Assembly (NCBI GenBank): GCA_902799875.1
Contig: CADCCH010000002.1
Span: forward strand, 25,541-89,540
Direction: 5' to 3'
Length of the DNA stretch: 64,000 bases
DNA from: an uncultured Bacteroidales bacterium
GTDB taxonomy: Bacteria > Bacteroidota > Bacteroidia > Bacteroidales > Paludibacteraceae
Shown here piece after piece: positions 25,755 through 36,500 of the stretch. The translations under genes and the position numbers were made by a program. The notes under the pieces are model-generated. The model was not told the DNA's origin, ran no database searches, and worked only from the letters and a program-made list of their open reading frames with translations. Positions within the stretch are counted from its first letter, which is position 1, and each line of letters begins with the position of its first letter.

Positions 25755-27222
25755 CGTTCTTGAAGATGGATATCTCGTGGTATCCGTTCTTCTCGTTATT
25801 GGTCTTGGTGCCGTTAGCTACCTCGATGACGTATTCCGCAAAGCGTTTGGCCACCTCTTCCATCGGTTCACCGTCAGCAATCACACCGGCATTGAAGTCG
25901 ATCCAGTTGGGCTTGTTCTTATAGAGCGCCGTATTGGTCGATATCTTCATTGTCGGTACATACGTACCGAAAGGCGTACCGCGACCGGTGGTGAAGAGCA
26001 CCATATGGCAACCGCAGGATGCCAACGCAGTCGATGCCACAAGGTCGTTACCCGGTGCAGAGAGAAGGTTGAGACCCTTGACCTGGAGGCGTTCACCGTA
26101 CGGCATCACGCCGCGAACGAGGGACTTACCGCATTTCTGCGTACAACCGAGTGCTTTGTCCTCCAGCGTGGAGATACCGCCGGCTTTGTTGCCCGGACTC
26201 GGGTTCTCGCCGACGGGCTCACCGTGGCTCAGGAAATAGTCCTTGAAGTCATTGATGAGGCTGACGGTCTGGTCAAAGAGCTCGCGGTTGGCGCAACGGT
26301 CCATGAGGATGGTCTCGGCGCCGAACATCTCCGGCACTTCGGTCAGGACGGTCGTACCGCCTTGTGCTACGAGCCAGTCGGAGAAGCAACCCAGGAGCGG
26401 GTTAGCGGTGATACCGCTGAAACCGTCACTACCGCCGCATTTGAGTCCCACACGCAGTTCGCTCAGGGGCACCGCTACGCGTTTGTCATGTTGGGTCTTG
26501 GTGTAGAGCTCCCGCAAGATAGGCATGCAGTACTCCACTTCGTTGCCCTGGATCTTCTGGGTCGTGACGAACCGTACACGGTCCTCGTCGATCTCACCGC
26601 AGAACTCCTTGAAGACCTCCGGTTGGTTATTCTCGCAACCCAGGCTGACAACGAGTATCGCACCGGCATTCGGGTGGTGGATCATGTCGCGAAGGATCTT
26701 CTTCGTGTTCTCATGATCGTCGCCGAGTTGGGAGCAGCCGTAGTTGTGCTTGAAAGCAAAGATATTCTCCGCACCGGTCTCCTGACGCAGACGCTCCGCA
26801 CATTTCTCGATGATGCCGTTGACGCAACCTACGGTCGGGATGATCCACACTTCGTTGCGGATGCCGACCTGACCGTCCTTGCGGCGGTAACCCATGAACG
26901 TACGTCCTTCGTCGGGGATGTTGAGCACCACCTCTTTCGGATGATACTCATAACTGAGCAGTCCGGCGAGGTTGGTCTTGATATTATTCTCGTTCATCCA
27001 GCTACCCGCTTTCTTGGCCTCGCGGGCATGACCGATGGGGAAACCGTACTTGATGACGTTCTCACCTTCAGCGGGATCGGTGATGGCAATCTTATGGCCG
27101 GCAGGCACGTCCTCGAGGACTGTGATCTTCTTGCCGTCCACTTCGATCACCGCACCTGCCGACTGCGGTTGGATTGCTACCACCACATTGTCGGCAGGGT
27201 TGATTTTGAGTATGTTCGTCAT
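25741..27222 (-). CDS. uxaA: Altronate dehydratase
   Basis: A 493-residue enzyme that dehydrates D-altronate to 2-keto-3-deoxygluconate in galacturonate breakdown. The N-terminal SAF-like domain spans residues 1-90 (DVPAGHKIAITDPAEGENVI). The large catalytic domain contains GYRRKDGQVGIRNEVWIIPT, HNYGCSQLGDDHE, LKCGGSDGFSGITANPL and SCGCHMVLFTTGRGTPFG, with cysteines likely binding iron. It lies 1 nt after uxaB and the two form the hexuronate part of the operon. Confidence 0.95.
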   Translation of the reverse strand: MTNILKINPADNVVVAIQPQSAGAVIEVDGKKITVLEDVPAGHKIAITDPAEGENVIKYGFPIGHAREAKKAGSWMNENNIKTNLAGLLSYEYHPKEVVLNIPDEGRTFMGYRRKDGQVGIRNEVWIIPTVGCVNGIIEKCAERLRQETGAENIFAFKHNYGCSQLGDDHENTKKILRDMIHHPNAGAILVVSLGCENNQPEVFKEFCGEIDEDRVRFVTTQKIQGNEVEYCMPILRELYTKTQHDKRVAVPLSELRVGLKCGGSDGFSGITANPLLGCFSDWLVAQGGTTVLTEVPEMFGAETILMDRCANRELFDQTVSLINDFKDYFLSHGEPVGENPSPGNKAGGISTLEDKALGCTQKCGKSLVRGVMPYGERLQVKGLNLLSAPGNDLVASTALASCGCHMVLFTTGRGTPFGTYVPTMKISTNTALYKNKPNWIDFNAGVIADGEPMEEVAKRFAEYVIEVANGTKTNNEKNGYHEISIFKNGVTL

Positions 27223-27223
27223 A

Positions 27224-28759
27224 TTAGAACAAGCTTTTGATTTTAGCGGCCAGGTCGCTTACTTTATCTACAGCCAACATCGCCTTGACCGTGTTGAGCA
27301 TACCGATGGACTCGATCGAGTTGAGGTAGAGTTCTACCAAGTCGGTCAGACCCGGGATCTTATTGAGGTCCTCTTTGCTCTCTTTCCAGATGATATCGGT
27401 TGCACCGAGTACACCTTCTGCCACCTTGCGGGTGTCGCCGGTAGCCCAGAGTTCTTTCAAAAGGTCCATGATCTCCTGTGCGTCATTCGGTTGGATAGGA
27501 GCACCGTCCTCACGAACGCCGCCTTTGTAGTACTCGATGATCGCAGCCAGACCGAGAACCAAGCCCTTCGGCAGTTCACCCTTACGCTCTAGATAAACCT
27601 TCAAGCCCGGCAGGTCGCGCGTCTCGAATTTCGGGAACGAGTTCAGCATAATGCTCGTCACCTGGTGGTCAACGTACGGGTTGTTGAAACGCTCCAGCAC
27701 GCTCTCGCCGTATGCCTTCAGTTCATCCTTCGGCAGGTTCAGCGTCTCCAGCAGCTCCTCGAACATCACTTTGTGGATATACTGACCGAGTACCTCGTGG
27801 TTGCAAGCGTCACGGACGATGTTCACACCGCTGAGGTAAGTTACCGGACTGAGCACGGTATGCGGACCGTTGAGCAGCGTTACCTTACGCTCGTGGTACG
27901 GTTTCTCGCTTTCTGCAATCAGCACGTTCAGACCGGCCTTGTTGGCGGGGAACTCAGCCTCCAGCTCTTCGATACTCATGTTCTCCGGTTTCTCGATCAC
28001 CCAGAGGTGGAAGATCTCTGCCTGTACAACGAGGTTGTCGTTGTAGCCCACTTTCTCCTGAATAGCGGCGATGTCCTTGCGTGGGAAGCCCGGAACGATA
28101 CGATCTACGAGGGTGGCGCAGACGTAGTTGTATTTCTCAAACCACTCTTTGAAGCCTGCGTAGTCTGCTCCGAAATCGTCTTTCCACAACTCGATATACT
28201 TGCGGATACAATCCTTCAGGTGGTGTCCGTTGAGGAAGATCAACTCACACGGCATGAAGATCAGACCCTTCGTCGGATCGCCGTTGAAGGTCTTATAACG
28301 ACGGAAGAGCAGCTGAACCAACTTGCCCGGATACGAACTTGCCGGAGCGTCGGTGAACTTACAGCTGTCGTCAAACGTGATTCCTGCCTCGGTCGTGTTG
28401 GAGATAACAAAACGGATCTCCGGTTGCTCTGCAAGCGCCATGAATGCCTGGTTCTGGGTGTACGGATTGAGCGCGCGACTGATCACGTCAATACGCTCCA
28501 GACTGTTCACTGCCTTGCCGTCCAAACGACCCTGCAGATTCACATGATACAAGCAGTCCTGACCGTTCAGCCACTCTACCATACCTTTGTCGATCGGTTG
28601 AACGACTGCTACCGAACCGTTGAAGTTCGTCTTCGCGTTCATGTTCCATACGATCCAGTCCACAAAGGCGCGGAGGAAATTACCTTCACCAAACTGGATG
28701 ATCTTCTCGGGAGCGACACTCTTCGGTGCGGTCCACTTGTTCAATGCTTTTTTTGTCAT
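27224..28759 (-). CDS. uxaB: Tagaturonate reductase (altronate oxidoreductase)
   Basis: A 511-residue NAD-dependent enzyme of the mannitol dehydrogenase family; it reduces D-tagaturonate to D-altronate upstream of UxaA. Family features include the N-terminal nucleotide-binding stretch QFGEGNFLRAFVDWI, the block ISNTTEAGITFDD and LVDRIVPGFPRKD. The conserved KVTLLNGPHTVLSPV near residue 293 carries the likely catalytic Lys. It is the first gene of an operon with uxaA, comF, nadB and the NlpC gene. uxaC, kdgK and kdgA are not in the window. Confidence 0.95.
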   Translation of the reverse strand: MTKKALNKWTAPKSVAPEKIIQFGEGNFLRAFVDWIVWNMNAKTNFNGSVAVVQPIDKGMVEWLNGQDCLYHVNLQGRLDGKAVNSLERIDVISRALNPYTQNQAFMALAEQPEIRFVISNTTEAGITFDDSCKFTDAPASSYPGKLVQLLFRRYKTFNGDPTKGLIFMPCELIFLNGHHLKDCIRKYIELWKDDFGADYAGFKEWFEKYNYVCATLVDRIVPGFPRKDIAAIQEKVGYNDNLVVQAEIFHLWVIEKPENMSIEELEAEFPANKAGLNVLIAESEKPYHERKVTLLNGPHTVLSPVTYLSGVNIVRDACNHEVLGQYIHKVMFEELLETLNLPKDELKAYGESVLERFNNPYVDHQVTSIMLNSFPKFETRDLPGLKVYLERKGELPKGLVLGLAAIIEYYKGGVREDGAPIQPNDAQEIMDLLKELWATGDTRKVAEGVLGATDIIWKESKEDLNKIPGLTDLVELYLNSIESIGMLNTVKAMLAVDKVSDLAAKIKSLF

Positions 28760-28813
28760 AGTAATGATATATTAAATGATTTATATGTTTTGCCGTTTTT
28801 TCCAATTTGCGCA

Positions 28814-28851
28814 CAAAATTACTACAAAAAAATGACATACACAAGTGTATG
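28814..28851 (-). promoter_or_regulatory. uxaB promoter with overlapping palindrome
   Basis: On the minus strand, -33 TTG at 28842-28844, 20 bp, and -7 TAATTTTG at 28814-28821. The palindrome CATACACAAGTGTATG (28836-28851) covers the -33 box and could be an operator. A role in uronate control is inference. Confidence 0.65.
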
Positions 28852-28895
28852 CCATTAATTTTTCATTTTTTTCACCTTTTTCGCTAATTTTTAGC

Positions 28896-29774
28896 CTAAA
28901 AACGATAGGTCGTGTCGCGTGCCACGAGGATGTCGTAGAACGATGCACCCATGCCGGAGACATTGCCGTACCCGCCGACAACGTTCGACGGGATGTTCTT
29001 ATAGACAGGCACAAAAAGGATACCTTTGGTGATGGCCAACTCGTTATACGCCTTCCAGAACCGGTACGCTTCTTCGTCGATCCGTGCCACCTTGAGTCGG
29101 TAGGTCTTGTCGGAGTCGGTCTTCTTAAGATCGTTACGGAATTGGAAATCGATGCCCATGAACTCTTTCTCCGTGTCCGTAGTCGGACAATAGACTTTCA
29201 CTTCCATCCGTCCGTTGACCGCATCCCGGCCTTCGAACACATCAAAGGGACAGAGGATATACTGCGGACTGCCGGGTTTGCGCAAGAAGAACGCATAATA
29301 CCCGTCCTCCACCACCGGCATATAAGCCCGCACGTCCAGTTTGTCATGCTCCGTGCGTACGATGAGCGAATCGATCGTCGCTACCGGAGGGATGGTCGTC
29401 GTGGCGGTAGCATAGTAATCGTAGTACTTGGCGGTGAAGGTATAGGTCTTACCCACCTGTCCGCGGATATAAGTCGAGTTGTAGGTGTACGGAGGCAGGT
29501 AAGCCGTGTCGATTCGTCCGGTCAGCACCACCTCCTGTTCGCCGTCCGAAACCGTTACTTTGCCGAAGGGGATCAGCAGGTCTTCGACCGTCTCTTCCAT
29601 CGTCTGCGATTTGTCATTTCCGAAATCCAGCACATAGGTCTTGTGGATCAGCACCACAGGATGACCGTTCGCGTCGATCCATCCCTCCATGATGAGGGTG
29701 GGGGGCTGCGGTTCTTCTTTCTTACAACCGGACAGCAACAGCGCCGCGAGTACTATGTAGAGGAGTTTTTTCAT
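28896..29774 (-). CDS. DUF4249-like surface lipoprotein
   Basis: A 292-residue lipoprotein. The lipobox LLLSGCKK puts the lipidated Cys at residue 17. The body is beta-rich (LIMEGWIDANGHPVVLIHKT near the start), as in DUF4249 proteins, which are typically encoded beside a TonB-dependent receptor and thought to assist ligand capture. Its ATG overlaps the receptor stop (TAATG), making it the third gene of the operon. No substrate is known. Confidence 0.78.
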   Translation of the reverse strand: MKKLLYIVLAALLLSGCKKEEPQPPTLIMEGWIDANGHPVVLIHKTYVLDFGNDKSQTMEETVEDLLIPFGKVTVSDGEQEVVLTGRIDTAYLPPYTYNSTYIRGQVGKTYTFTAKYYDYYATATTTIPPVATIDSLIVRTEHDKLDVRAYMPVVEDGYYAFFLRKPGSPQYILCPFDVFEGRDAVNGRMEVKVYCPTTDTEKEFMGIDFQFRNDLKKTDSDKTYRLKVARIDEEAYRFWKAYNELAITKGILFVPVYKNIPSNVVGGYGNVSGMGASFYDILVARDTTYRF

Positions 29775-31813
29775 TAGAAAGTGCCGTAAAAACTGATCGA
29801 AGGAATAATCGTTGACAAACTTGTTCCAAGGATGGGCTTGAGGTTCTCCCGATAGACGACGAACTGCGCGTTCTTGTGGGCGTAGGTGTTGTATAAGGAG
29901 AGGTTGATACCGAACTCATGTTCGCGCGTCTTGATGATGTCGCACGAACAGCTGAGGTCCAGTCGGTGATAGAGCGGCATGTGGGCGCCGTTATACGTCG
30001 AGTACCGGCAGATCATCTGACCGTTGAGCATATACGCCTCTTGCGCTTGGGTGTACGGCAGACCGGTTGCGAGCACAAACATCGCGCTGATGTTCCATCG
30101 TTTGGCAAAGCGGGAGTTGAGTACCAACTTCAGATCATGCACCCGTTCGCTGGAGGCCGCATAACGGTAATCGTTGTAACCCTCGAGGCCCGGTAAAGAG
30201 CGTCGTGCCCAACCGAGCGTGTAGCTGACATAGCCTGTGACGACACCCCGCGAACGCTGGAACATGAGATTCAGACCGTAGTTGCGACCCTTACCCGTCA
30301 CCAGATAGTCATCAAACGTAAAACGTTTGTTGAGCACCTGCAGCACGTTGCCGGTCGATTCGGCGATATGGTAAATCTGCTTGAAATACAGTTCAGCCGA
30401 CAGGCTGTACTGCTTATGCAGGAACGAATAGACGTACTTGACACTCGTCGCATGACACCATTCGGCGGGGAAGGCATCCGAGGCCAAAAAGAAGAAATCC
30501 GCTGGTAAACCGCCACCGGTCAAACCGGCTTTGTGGAAATACTGGTGATACATGCCGTAATGCGCCGAGAGCGCATGGTCGGGAGCCGGAGTGAAATGGA
30601 ACGATACACGCGGATCGAGACCACCGAAGAGGGTCTTGTTGTGCTTGTACCCACTCAAATGCAGACCTGCATTGTACGCAAACCAGGAAGTAACCGTATG
30701 TCGCAAATCGACACCAACCGACAGCTCATCCGCATGTTCGGTAGCATACCGGGTCGTTTGGTTGGCAAACATCGAAATACCCGTCAATGCATACGAAAGC
30801 GGACGGTTGATATAATGGGCGTAGTCCAAGGATGCACTCAATAACAAAGCGTCGGAAATGTCGTATTTCAGTTCGTTCTTCAGTCCAGTGGAAGCAAACC
30901 ATTCCTTGGTCGCCACCTCTGCCGAATCGAGGGAGGCATTGAGCGCATTATCGAAGGACGAGTAGTACACCATCGTGCGCCATGAACCCTTATTGAGGGT
31001 GTGGGTCCAGCTGACCGAACCAACGATGTTCTGCCACGGGAATTGGAGATTCGCCGAACTGTTACCCGAATACAGACGCATCTTATCGCGGCTGTAGAAA
31101 CCCGTGATGAGTAATTGGTCGCGGTCCGAGAGTTGACCTAAATACGTCAAATTAAAGTCCATAAAATGGTACCGCACCGAGTAGCCGTCTATCTGGAGCA
31201 GTTTACTGTACAGACCGTTGATATACGACGAACGGCCGGAGAGCCAGAGGGCGTGCTTGGACCCCATCGGGATGGTGAGCGTGAGATCGGAATTGATCAG
31301 TCCCACGTTCCCGGTGAGACCGAAACGTTTGGGTTGCTTGCTGTAGGTACGGAAGTCCACCCAGCCTCCGATACGGTTATCCATCGTACCGCCATGTTCG
31401 GTTGTCTCCAAACTGATCGACTCAAAATGCGGACCGATGAAGGTGGAGTAGAGTCCCATCAGGTGGTTCGGATAATAGACCGGTGCCCCGTTGATAGACA
31501 CCAGCGTCTGGTGGTCATCACAACCGTGTATATGCAGTCCGGTAGATGTTTCGTTATTCGTCTGGATACCCGGCAGACTCTGCAGATAGCGGATCGGATC
31601 GGAGGTCCCGAGGAACTTAGGCATGCATTGGATATGCTGCATCTCCACGACGATGCGTTCGGGTTGTTGCTCCACAAACGACACCGCGCGGTCCTGTATT
31701 ACCTCGATGTCTTCCAGTTGTTTGACGATTGTGATACTACTATCAGCAACAGTCTGCCCGATAACGGACAGACTGCTGCATACGATAAGTATGAGTACTG
31801 CGCAAAAACGCAT
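29774..31813 (-). CDS. TonB-dependent receptor (DUF4249-partner type)
   Basis: A 679-residue outer-membrane transporter. A signal peptide (ending SSLSVIGQ) is followed directly by the plug (SDPIRYLQSLPGIQTNNETS; HIHGCDDHQTLVSINGAPVY) and the barrel, which ends in an aromatic terminal strand (SISFYGTF). No carboxypeptidase-like N-terminal domain is present. It is smaller than SusC proteins and has no SusD partner; instead it sits between two lipoprotein genes. Both junctions are TAATG overlaps, so the three proteins are probably made in fixed ratio. Confidence 0.9.
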   Translation of the reverse strand: MRFCAVLILIVCSSLSVIGQTVADSSITIVKQLEDIEVIQDRAVSFVEQQPERIVVEMQHIQCMPKFLGTSDPIRYLQSLPGIQTNNETSTGLHIHGCDDHQTLVSINGAPVYYPNHLMGLYSTFIGPHFESISLETTEHGGTMDNRIGGWVDFRTYSKQPKRFGLTGNVGLINSDLTLTIPMGSKHALWLSGRSSYINGLYSKLLQIDGYSVRYHFMDFNLTYLGQLSDRDQLLITGFYSRDKMRLYSGNSSANLQFPWQNIVGSVSWTHTLNKGSWRTMVYYSSFDNALNASLDSAEVATKEWFASTGLKNELKYDISDALLLSASLDYAHYINRPLSYALTGISMFANQTTRYATEHADELSVGVDLRHTVTSWFAYNAGLHLSGYKHNKTLFGGLDPRVSFHFTPAPDHALSAHYGMYHQYFHKAGLTGGGLPADFFFLASDAFPAEWCHATSVKYVYSFLHKQYSLSAELYFKQIYHIAESTGNVLQVLNKRFTFDDYLVTGKGRNYGLNLMFQRSRGVVTGYVSYTLGWARRSLPGLEGYNDYRYAASSERVHDLKLVLNSRFAKRWNISAMFVLATGLPYTQAQEAYMLNGQMICRYSTYNGAHMPLYHRLDLSCSCDIIKTREHEFGINLSLYNTYAHKNAQFVVYRENLKPILGTSLSTIIPSISFYGTF

Positions 31814-33171
31814 TAGAAATGAATCTCGCCTACGTTGTTAGTCAGCCAACTGGAGATCTTGATATAGTTGTTCGCTAGGGTCTCTACGCTCTGCTGCAGG
31901 TCGGTGAACGGTGCGCGGTTGAAATACTGCTCAAACGAATAACTTGTTCCGTCGCTCGGGAAATAGAGTACCGGTTCGGGCTCGTAATCGCCGTAATGCT
32001 CGGTAACCATCATACGTACGTCAGCTTGTTTGGTCTCCGAATTGAAGTAGATACCGTTGGTCTGGGCCGCATTGATTACATCGCAGTACTGTTGAGCGCC
32101 CTGCTGGGTGTAAGTCGGTACATCGCCTTTGTCAAGATTGCTGATGTCGGCATATGTCTGACCTCCGTTGGTGATATTGATCTTACACTGTGCCATACCG
32201 AAGATATCTACGATAGCGTCTGCGCTTCCAATCTCACGAATCAGCTCATCGTAATGCTCTTCGTACTGCTCGATCCAGTTCTCATAGGATTCGACGTCCG
32301 TGCTGTTGTCTTTTGGGAGCAGTTTGTATTTCGGCAGGTTAGCCAAAGCACTCAGGAGCTTCTCCTCGCCGTAGTAGAAAGCAAAACCGAACGAACCGTT
32401 GCTTGTACGGATATCCAGATCGGTCGTCCAACGCAGGTTAACCACCTTGGCATCGATATGGAAGGTCGCATGGTTGTTCCGCTGCATGTCTTGCTTGAGG
32501 TCGGCACTTGCAATCAACTTGCTGCCTTGCGTGAGCGTAAAATGTACATTTTCAGGAATGATACCGGTAGCGGTATGGTTCTCACCGTTTTCTATCCAAG
32601 TCACTTCATAGGTCTTGGTTGCACCCGTACCCCAGAATTTGGCCTCACACATCGTGCCGCTCTTGTCTTTGGCACGCAGGATGATACTGTTGTCTGAAGA
32701 TTCACCTTTGTACTTCCAGGTGCGATTGGCATCATCTGCCTCCCAGATTACTCTCTCTCCTTCAAAGCTGAAGGTGTATGCATGGTTCATAGCCGGAACA
32801 GGACTCTCTCCTTTTAATACCGCGCGCATGTAACGCGGGGCAGCGAACAGGTCCTGATAGCGGGTTTCGAAATAATTGCCGATGGGCTCCCAATCGTAGG
32901 TTTCGTACTTCTCGATCATACCGTCCATTAGCTGCAGAGCCGCTTTCTGGTCGTTGGTGTTGAACTTACCGACGAGACCGTTCGCGATCTTCATCAGGTG
33001 CTCTTTGGTCTCCTCCGGACTGAGTTGTTCGGTGATAGCTTCTTTGTTGATTTCACCACCACCGCCTTGGCCTTCGTTGTCACCGCCGCCGTTACCGGAC
33101 GGGCCGTCTTTACAACCGTTAAAACTCAAAGTTACTGCGGCCATCATGACCATAAAAAGATACTTTTTCAT
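31813..33171 (-). CDS. Lipoprotein of unknown function heading a TonB receptor operon
   Basis: A 452-residue lipoprotein; the lipobox LSFNGC gives Cys at residue 20, followed by a Gly-rich linker to about residue 42. The remainder combines helical parts (GLVGKFNTNDQKAALQLMDG) and beta parts (ENVHFTLTQGSKLIASADLK). I do not recognise a family. It is first in the operon, with its own promoter, and its stop overlaps the receptor ATG. It is probably surface-exposed and works with the receptor and DUF4249 protein. Confidence 0.8.
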   Translation of the reverse strand: MKKYLFMVMMAAVTLSFNGCKDGPSGNGGGDNEGQGGGGEINKEAITEQLSPEETKEHLMKIANGLVGKFNTNDQKAALQLMDGMIEKYETYDWEPIGNYFETRYQDLFAAPRYMRAVLKGESPVPAMNHAYTFSFEGERVIWEADDANRTWKYKGESSDNSIILRAKDKSGTMCEAKFWGTGATKTYEVTWIENGENHTATGIIPENVHFTLTQGSKLIASADLKQDMQRNNHATFHIDAKVVNLRWTTDLDIRTSNGSFGFAFYYGEEKLLSALANLPKYKLLPKDNSTDVESYENWIEQYEEHYDELIREIGSADAIVDIFGMAQCKINITNGGQTYADISNLDKGDVPTYTQQGAQQYCDVINAAQTNGIYFNSETKQADVRMMVTEHYGDYEPEPVLYFPSDGTSYSFEQYFNRAPFTDLQQSVETLANNYIKISSWLTNNVGEIHF

Positions 33172-33211
33172 ACTGTCATAGATTTTTGTGAATATAATTT
33201 CAATTTTGCCG

Positions 33212-33243
33212 CGAAAATACTACATTTTTCTAATGTGTGCAAA
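33212..33243 (-). promoter_or_regulatory. Promoter of the lipoprotein/receptor/DUF4249 operon
   Basis: On the minus strand, -33 TTTG at 33240-33243, 20 bp, and -7 TATTTTCG at 33212-33219 (one mismatch to TAnnTTTG). It overlaps the 3' end of the preceding small gene. Confidence 0.65.
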
Positions 33244-33541
33244 TATTTTTTGATTTTTTACGTATTTTTGCGAAAAAAAGATATAAAAACGCCATAAGCA
33301 GGAGTATCAAGGGTTCTCCGACAGGGGTCACTGTCGTCTGACCTATCGGATCGTCATCGGGCTCTCCCCAACTATCCCGACGTATCTGACCCGGACGCGG
33401 AGCATTAGCCATCGGACTATACTGCTCCGTAGCCGTATAGTCCGTGTGGCCCACTACCGGTGGGCAGGTAGAGGTGGACCGGAAGTGGTACTCCGGTAAC
33501 GTGGCTTGGAAATGATATGTTGTCTCTAATTCATTCGTCAT
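33230..33541 (-). CDS. Small C-terminally anchored membrane protein coupled to the giant protein
   Basis: A 103-residue protein with a polar, Pro/Thr-rich N-terminal part and one hydrophobic segment near the C-terminus (VGEPLILLLMAFLYLFFAKI) followed by basic residues (RKKSK). The topology is that of a tail-anchored or sortable membrane tag. It has no signal peptide. Its ATG overlaps the stop of the 3361-residue protein gene (ATGA), so it depends on translation of that gene. The family is not recognised; a role in anchoring or exporting the giant protein is inference from position. Confidence 0.6.
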   Translation of the reverse strand: MTNELETTYHFQATLPEYHFRSTSTCPPVVGHTDYTATEQYSPMANAPRPGQIRRDSWGEPDDDPIGQTTVTPVGEPLILLLMAFLYLFFAKIRKKSKNICTH

Positions 33542-36500
33542 CGTATTCTCTGTCCCATCATCGTATAGACATGTCCGTTCCGTACGATATAGACATGTCC
33601 GTTGTGGACAATCTTTATAGCTTTTTCGTCATTATAGTTCGTGTTGCCGGTACCGGTTGCCGTACCCGGTTCCGGATCGTCTTCCGGCGTCATGACCAAT
33701 CGACGGATATAGTACCGTTTCTGGTGGCTGATTTGCGGGGTCTCGATATCGATGCATATACCGTCGATGATCGCGCGCTCGGTGCCTAACAACGCATCGT
33801 AGAGTACCAGCGGTCCGTCGATGTTATTCACTCCGGTGAACCACAGATGCGTCACGGCATCGTACGGCAGATCACTCATGTAGAACGACAGCGGTACGTT
33901 GACAATCTCGTCCCGCAGGTCAATACTCAAACCGCAACTGTCTTCGATCGCATAGAGGTTGAACGGCGTGGTCGGGGTACTGGTCATGGAGAAATTATCG
34001 ATATTCACGGTGGTCAACAACGCATCCTCTCCGGAACGAATCGCAGCATCATATCCCTGACCAAGCAGCAGATGAGACGTACAACGCGGAGAGCAGGGGT
34101 TCTGCGCCGTAATCGTCATGATACCCTTACGTACAACGGCCTTACTGCGTTTAGGTGTCTGTGCCTTACCTTGATCGCCACCTCCGCCGCAAGGCGAAAC
34201 CAACGGACGACTGATCTGACTGGCATCGGTCACGATACGGTTCGCGTTCAGCGTGACCGTATGGGAAGCAGTAGCAGAACTCTTCTTCACCATGATCGAA
34301 CGCATAGGCGGCAAGTAACGCGTCAAATCGCTGATGGTGTCTTTGGCTCCTATCGATGCTTTCGTTACCTCACGATATTCACTCGCTTCACCTCCCTCGT
34401 CCATGTAATGGAACTCCTCTTCCAGACAGTTGTCATTAATAAAGCCCCAGATATCGATATAACCCATCGTCGGATTACCGAAGACAAACTCTTCCGTCTC
34501 CACCGAGTTGTCGTTCTCGATCGTGTAATCCTCGCTATCCCCATGGAAGGCCAGTTTACCCGCCGTGCGGGAACCGGCTTCCGTATCACGGAAGGTGCAG
34601 AGGTTGTTCACATAGTAATCGTACAGCTTATTACCATACTGATCGTAGTAATAGTAGATATCGTCATGCTTAGGCAGACGCACTACAGCACCTTTACCGG
34701 ATTGGGTGCGGGCATAAACGGCAAATCCTTGTCCTGCGGGCAGGGAGAGGTTAACGCCGTTCGTTACCTTCGACCAGTCGGCCGTAGCCAAACGGTTATC
34801 TACGCTGTCTTCCATCTGCTTATACGTGGTACGGCTGTAGAGAGAGAGCCAGAACGAACCGTTACCGGTCTTGTGCGAACGACCGGCAGCATCAAACTCA
34901 CCTACTTCCCACAGCGGGGTCGTTTCGTTCAGGTCGGCATTAGCCATAAAGATATCCCCACTCAACATACCTGCCACCGGTGCGGAACGGAATGCCCATT
35001 TCTGCTGCGGCATGTCCATATCTACCACCGCATCGGTGTAGTTCATCCGTTGTTGTTGACTTATCGCTGCACCCGGCAGGAAACGGATGTAGTCGCATTG
35101 GTTGTATTGGAAGCCCACCTGCTTAACGGAGTCGTAGGTAGCCGGATCGGTCAAGTCAGGCAGTTCCGGATAAGGCCTGCCGTCGGTCATGGCCGGGATG
35201 ATGACCGATGTAGTGGCCAGCGGTGCGAAGCGGGCCGTGGCATGCATAGGCTGGTTGTATTGGTCAATACCCATCCAGTTGCCGTGTTTGTTCCATTGTG
35301 AACCGATCGAGTCTTGCGGATCCCAACGCAAGTAACTCGGAACGACCGCAAGGGTGAACGGCACAGTTCCTACCTTGCAACCTCCGTCTAAGGTATCCTT
35401 GCCGAGAATAGTCTGCAAATCAATAGCAAATGTATAGTTATAGCCTTGCTTCATCGTATAGTTGTTGCTACTTGCGGGCTGCAGGGTGATATAGTGTCCC
35501 TTCAGGTAGTACTCCGTTTGCGGATAGTCCAAATCGGGTACCAAGTCCAGCTTATGGAATCCTTCTTGGAAATCGGGATCATCGGTTGCACGCAGCTTGA
35601 CGGAAGCGATTCCTATGCGCGGCATGATCGAATCTACCTTGAGCGTTATCTCCTGATTTGCCATATCCATATCAGCCAGTACTACTACCGGCAGTTCCAT
35701 CTCGCTCGAGTCGCGGTTCAGTCCGCCTACGATGAGGGGTATGGCGGAGCTTGACTGTGGTTTGAGCTTGATCAACATCGGCATCGGACAAACCTCCACA
35801 CTCGAATGCTGCTTCGTGTCGGTACCTGTACCTAGGATCGGGAAGATGACATACTGCACCGAATCGCCTGCATAAACAGTTGCGGTCATTTTCGGCTTGT
35901 AGAGCGTCAGGAAACCTTTGTCCACAAGGTCGGCGAGAATATCATACGGATGAGCCGTCGTATCCAATGTCACACTCTGGGCATCTTTGATACGCTGCAT
36001 CTCGTTACGGCTGACGGCGGCCATGTTCGGCGCGAACTGGTTGGCATTCTCCGTGCCCGGAGGATCGCAACGCAGGATGTCTTTCACTACCTTCACGATA
36101 TCGCTGTACTTATAGCCGTAGCGTCTCTTAGGAGAACCGGTCAAATCAGCCGTGTCGCCATAGAGCAACCAGTCATTGACGCAGGTTCCGTTGAGGTTGA
36201 TCGGCGCGACGCTATCCAGATAGAGCGAACCCTTCACGCGCAAACCGATATCATAGGTCGAGTTGGCGCATAGGTCGAGCGACTCGTTCGCGGGTAGCTC
36301 CTCGCCGTTGAGTTCCAGCACCATCTGGTTGCTCACCTTGAGGTGACTGGTCATACCGCACAGACTGCTGAGCATGTCTTTATAGGCACCCGACATATGT
36401 ACGGTAAAGGTATCGATGGCATTCACGTGGGCGCTATGTATCACGTACTTGACAGGACGTATATCCCCTTCGAGTATCTCGTAGATATAGCCCTCTTTGA

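Noticed and set aside
25777..27240. 487-residue open frame antisense to uxaA
   Set aside because: Covers exactly the opposite strand of a well-recognised enzyme gene and shows no domain or start signal.
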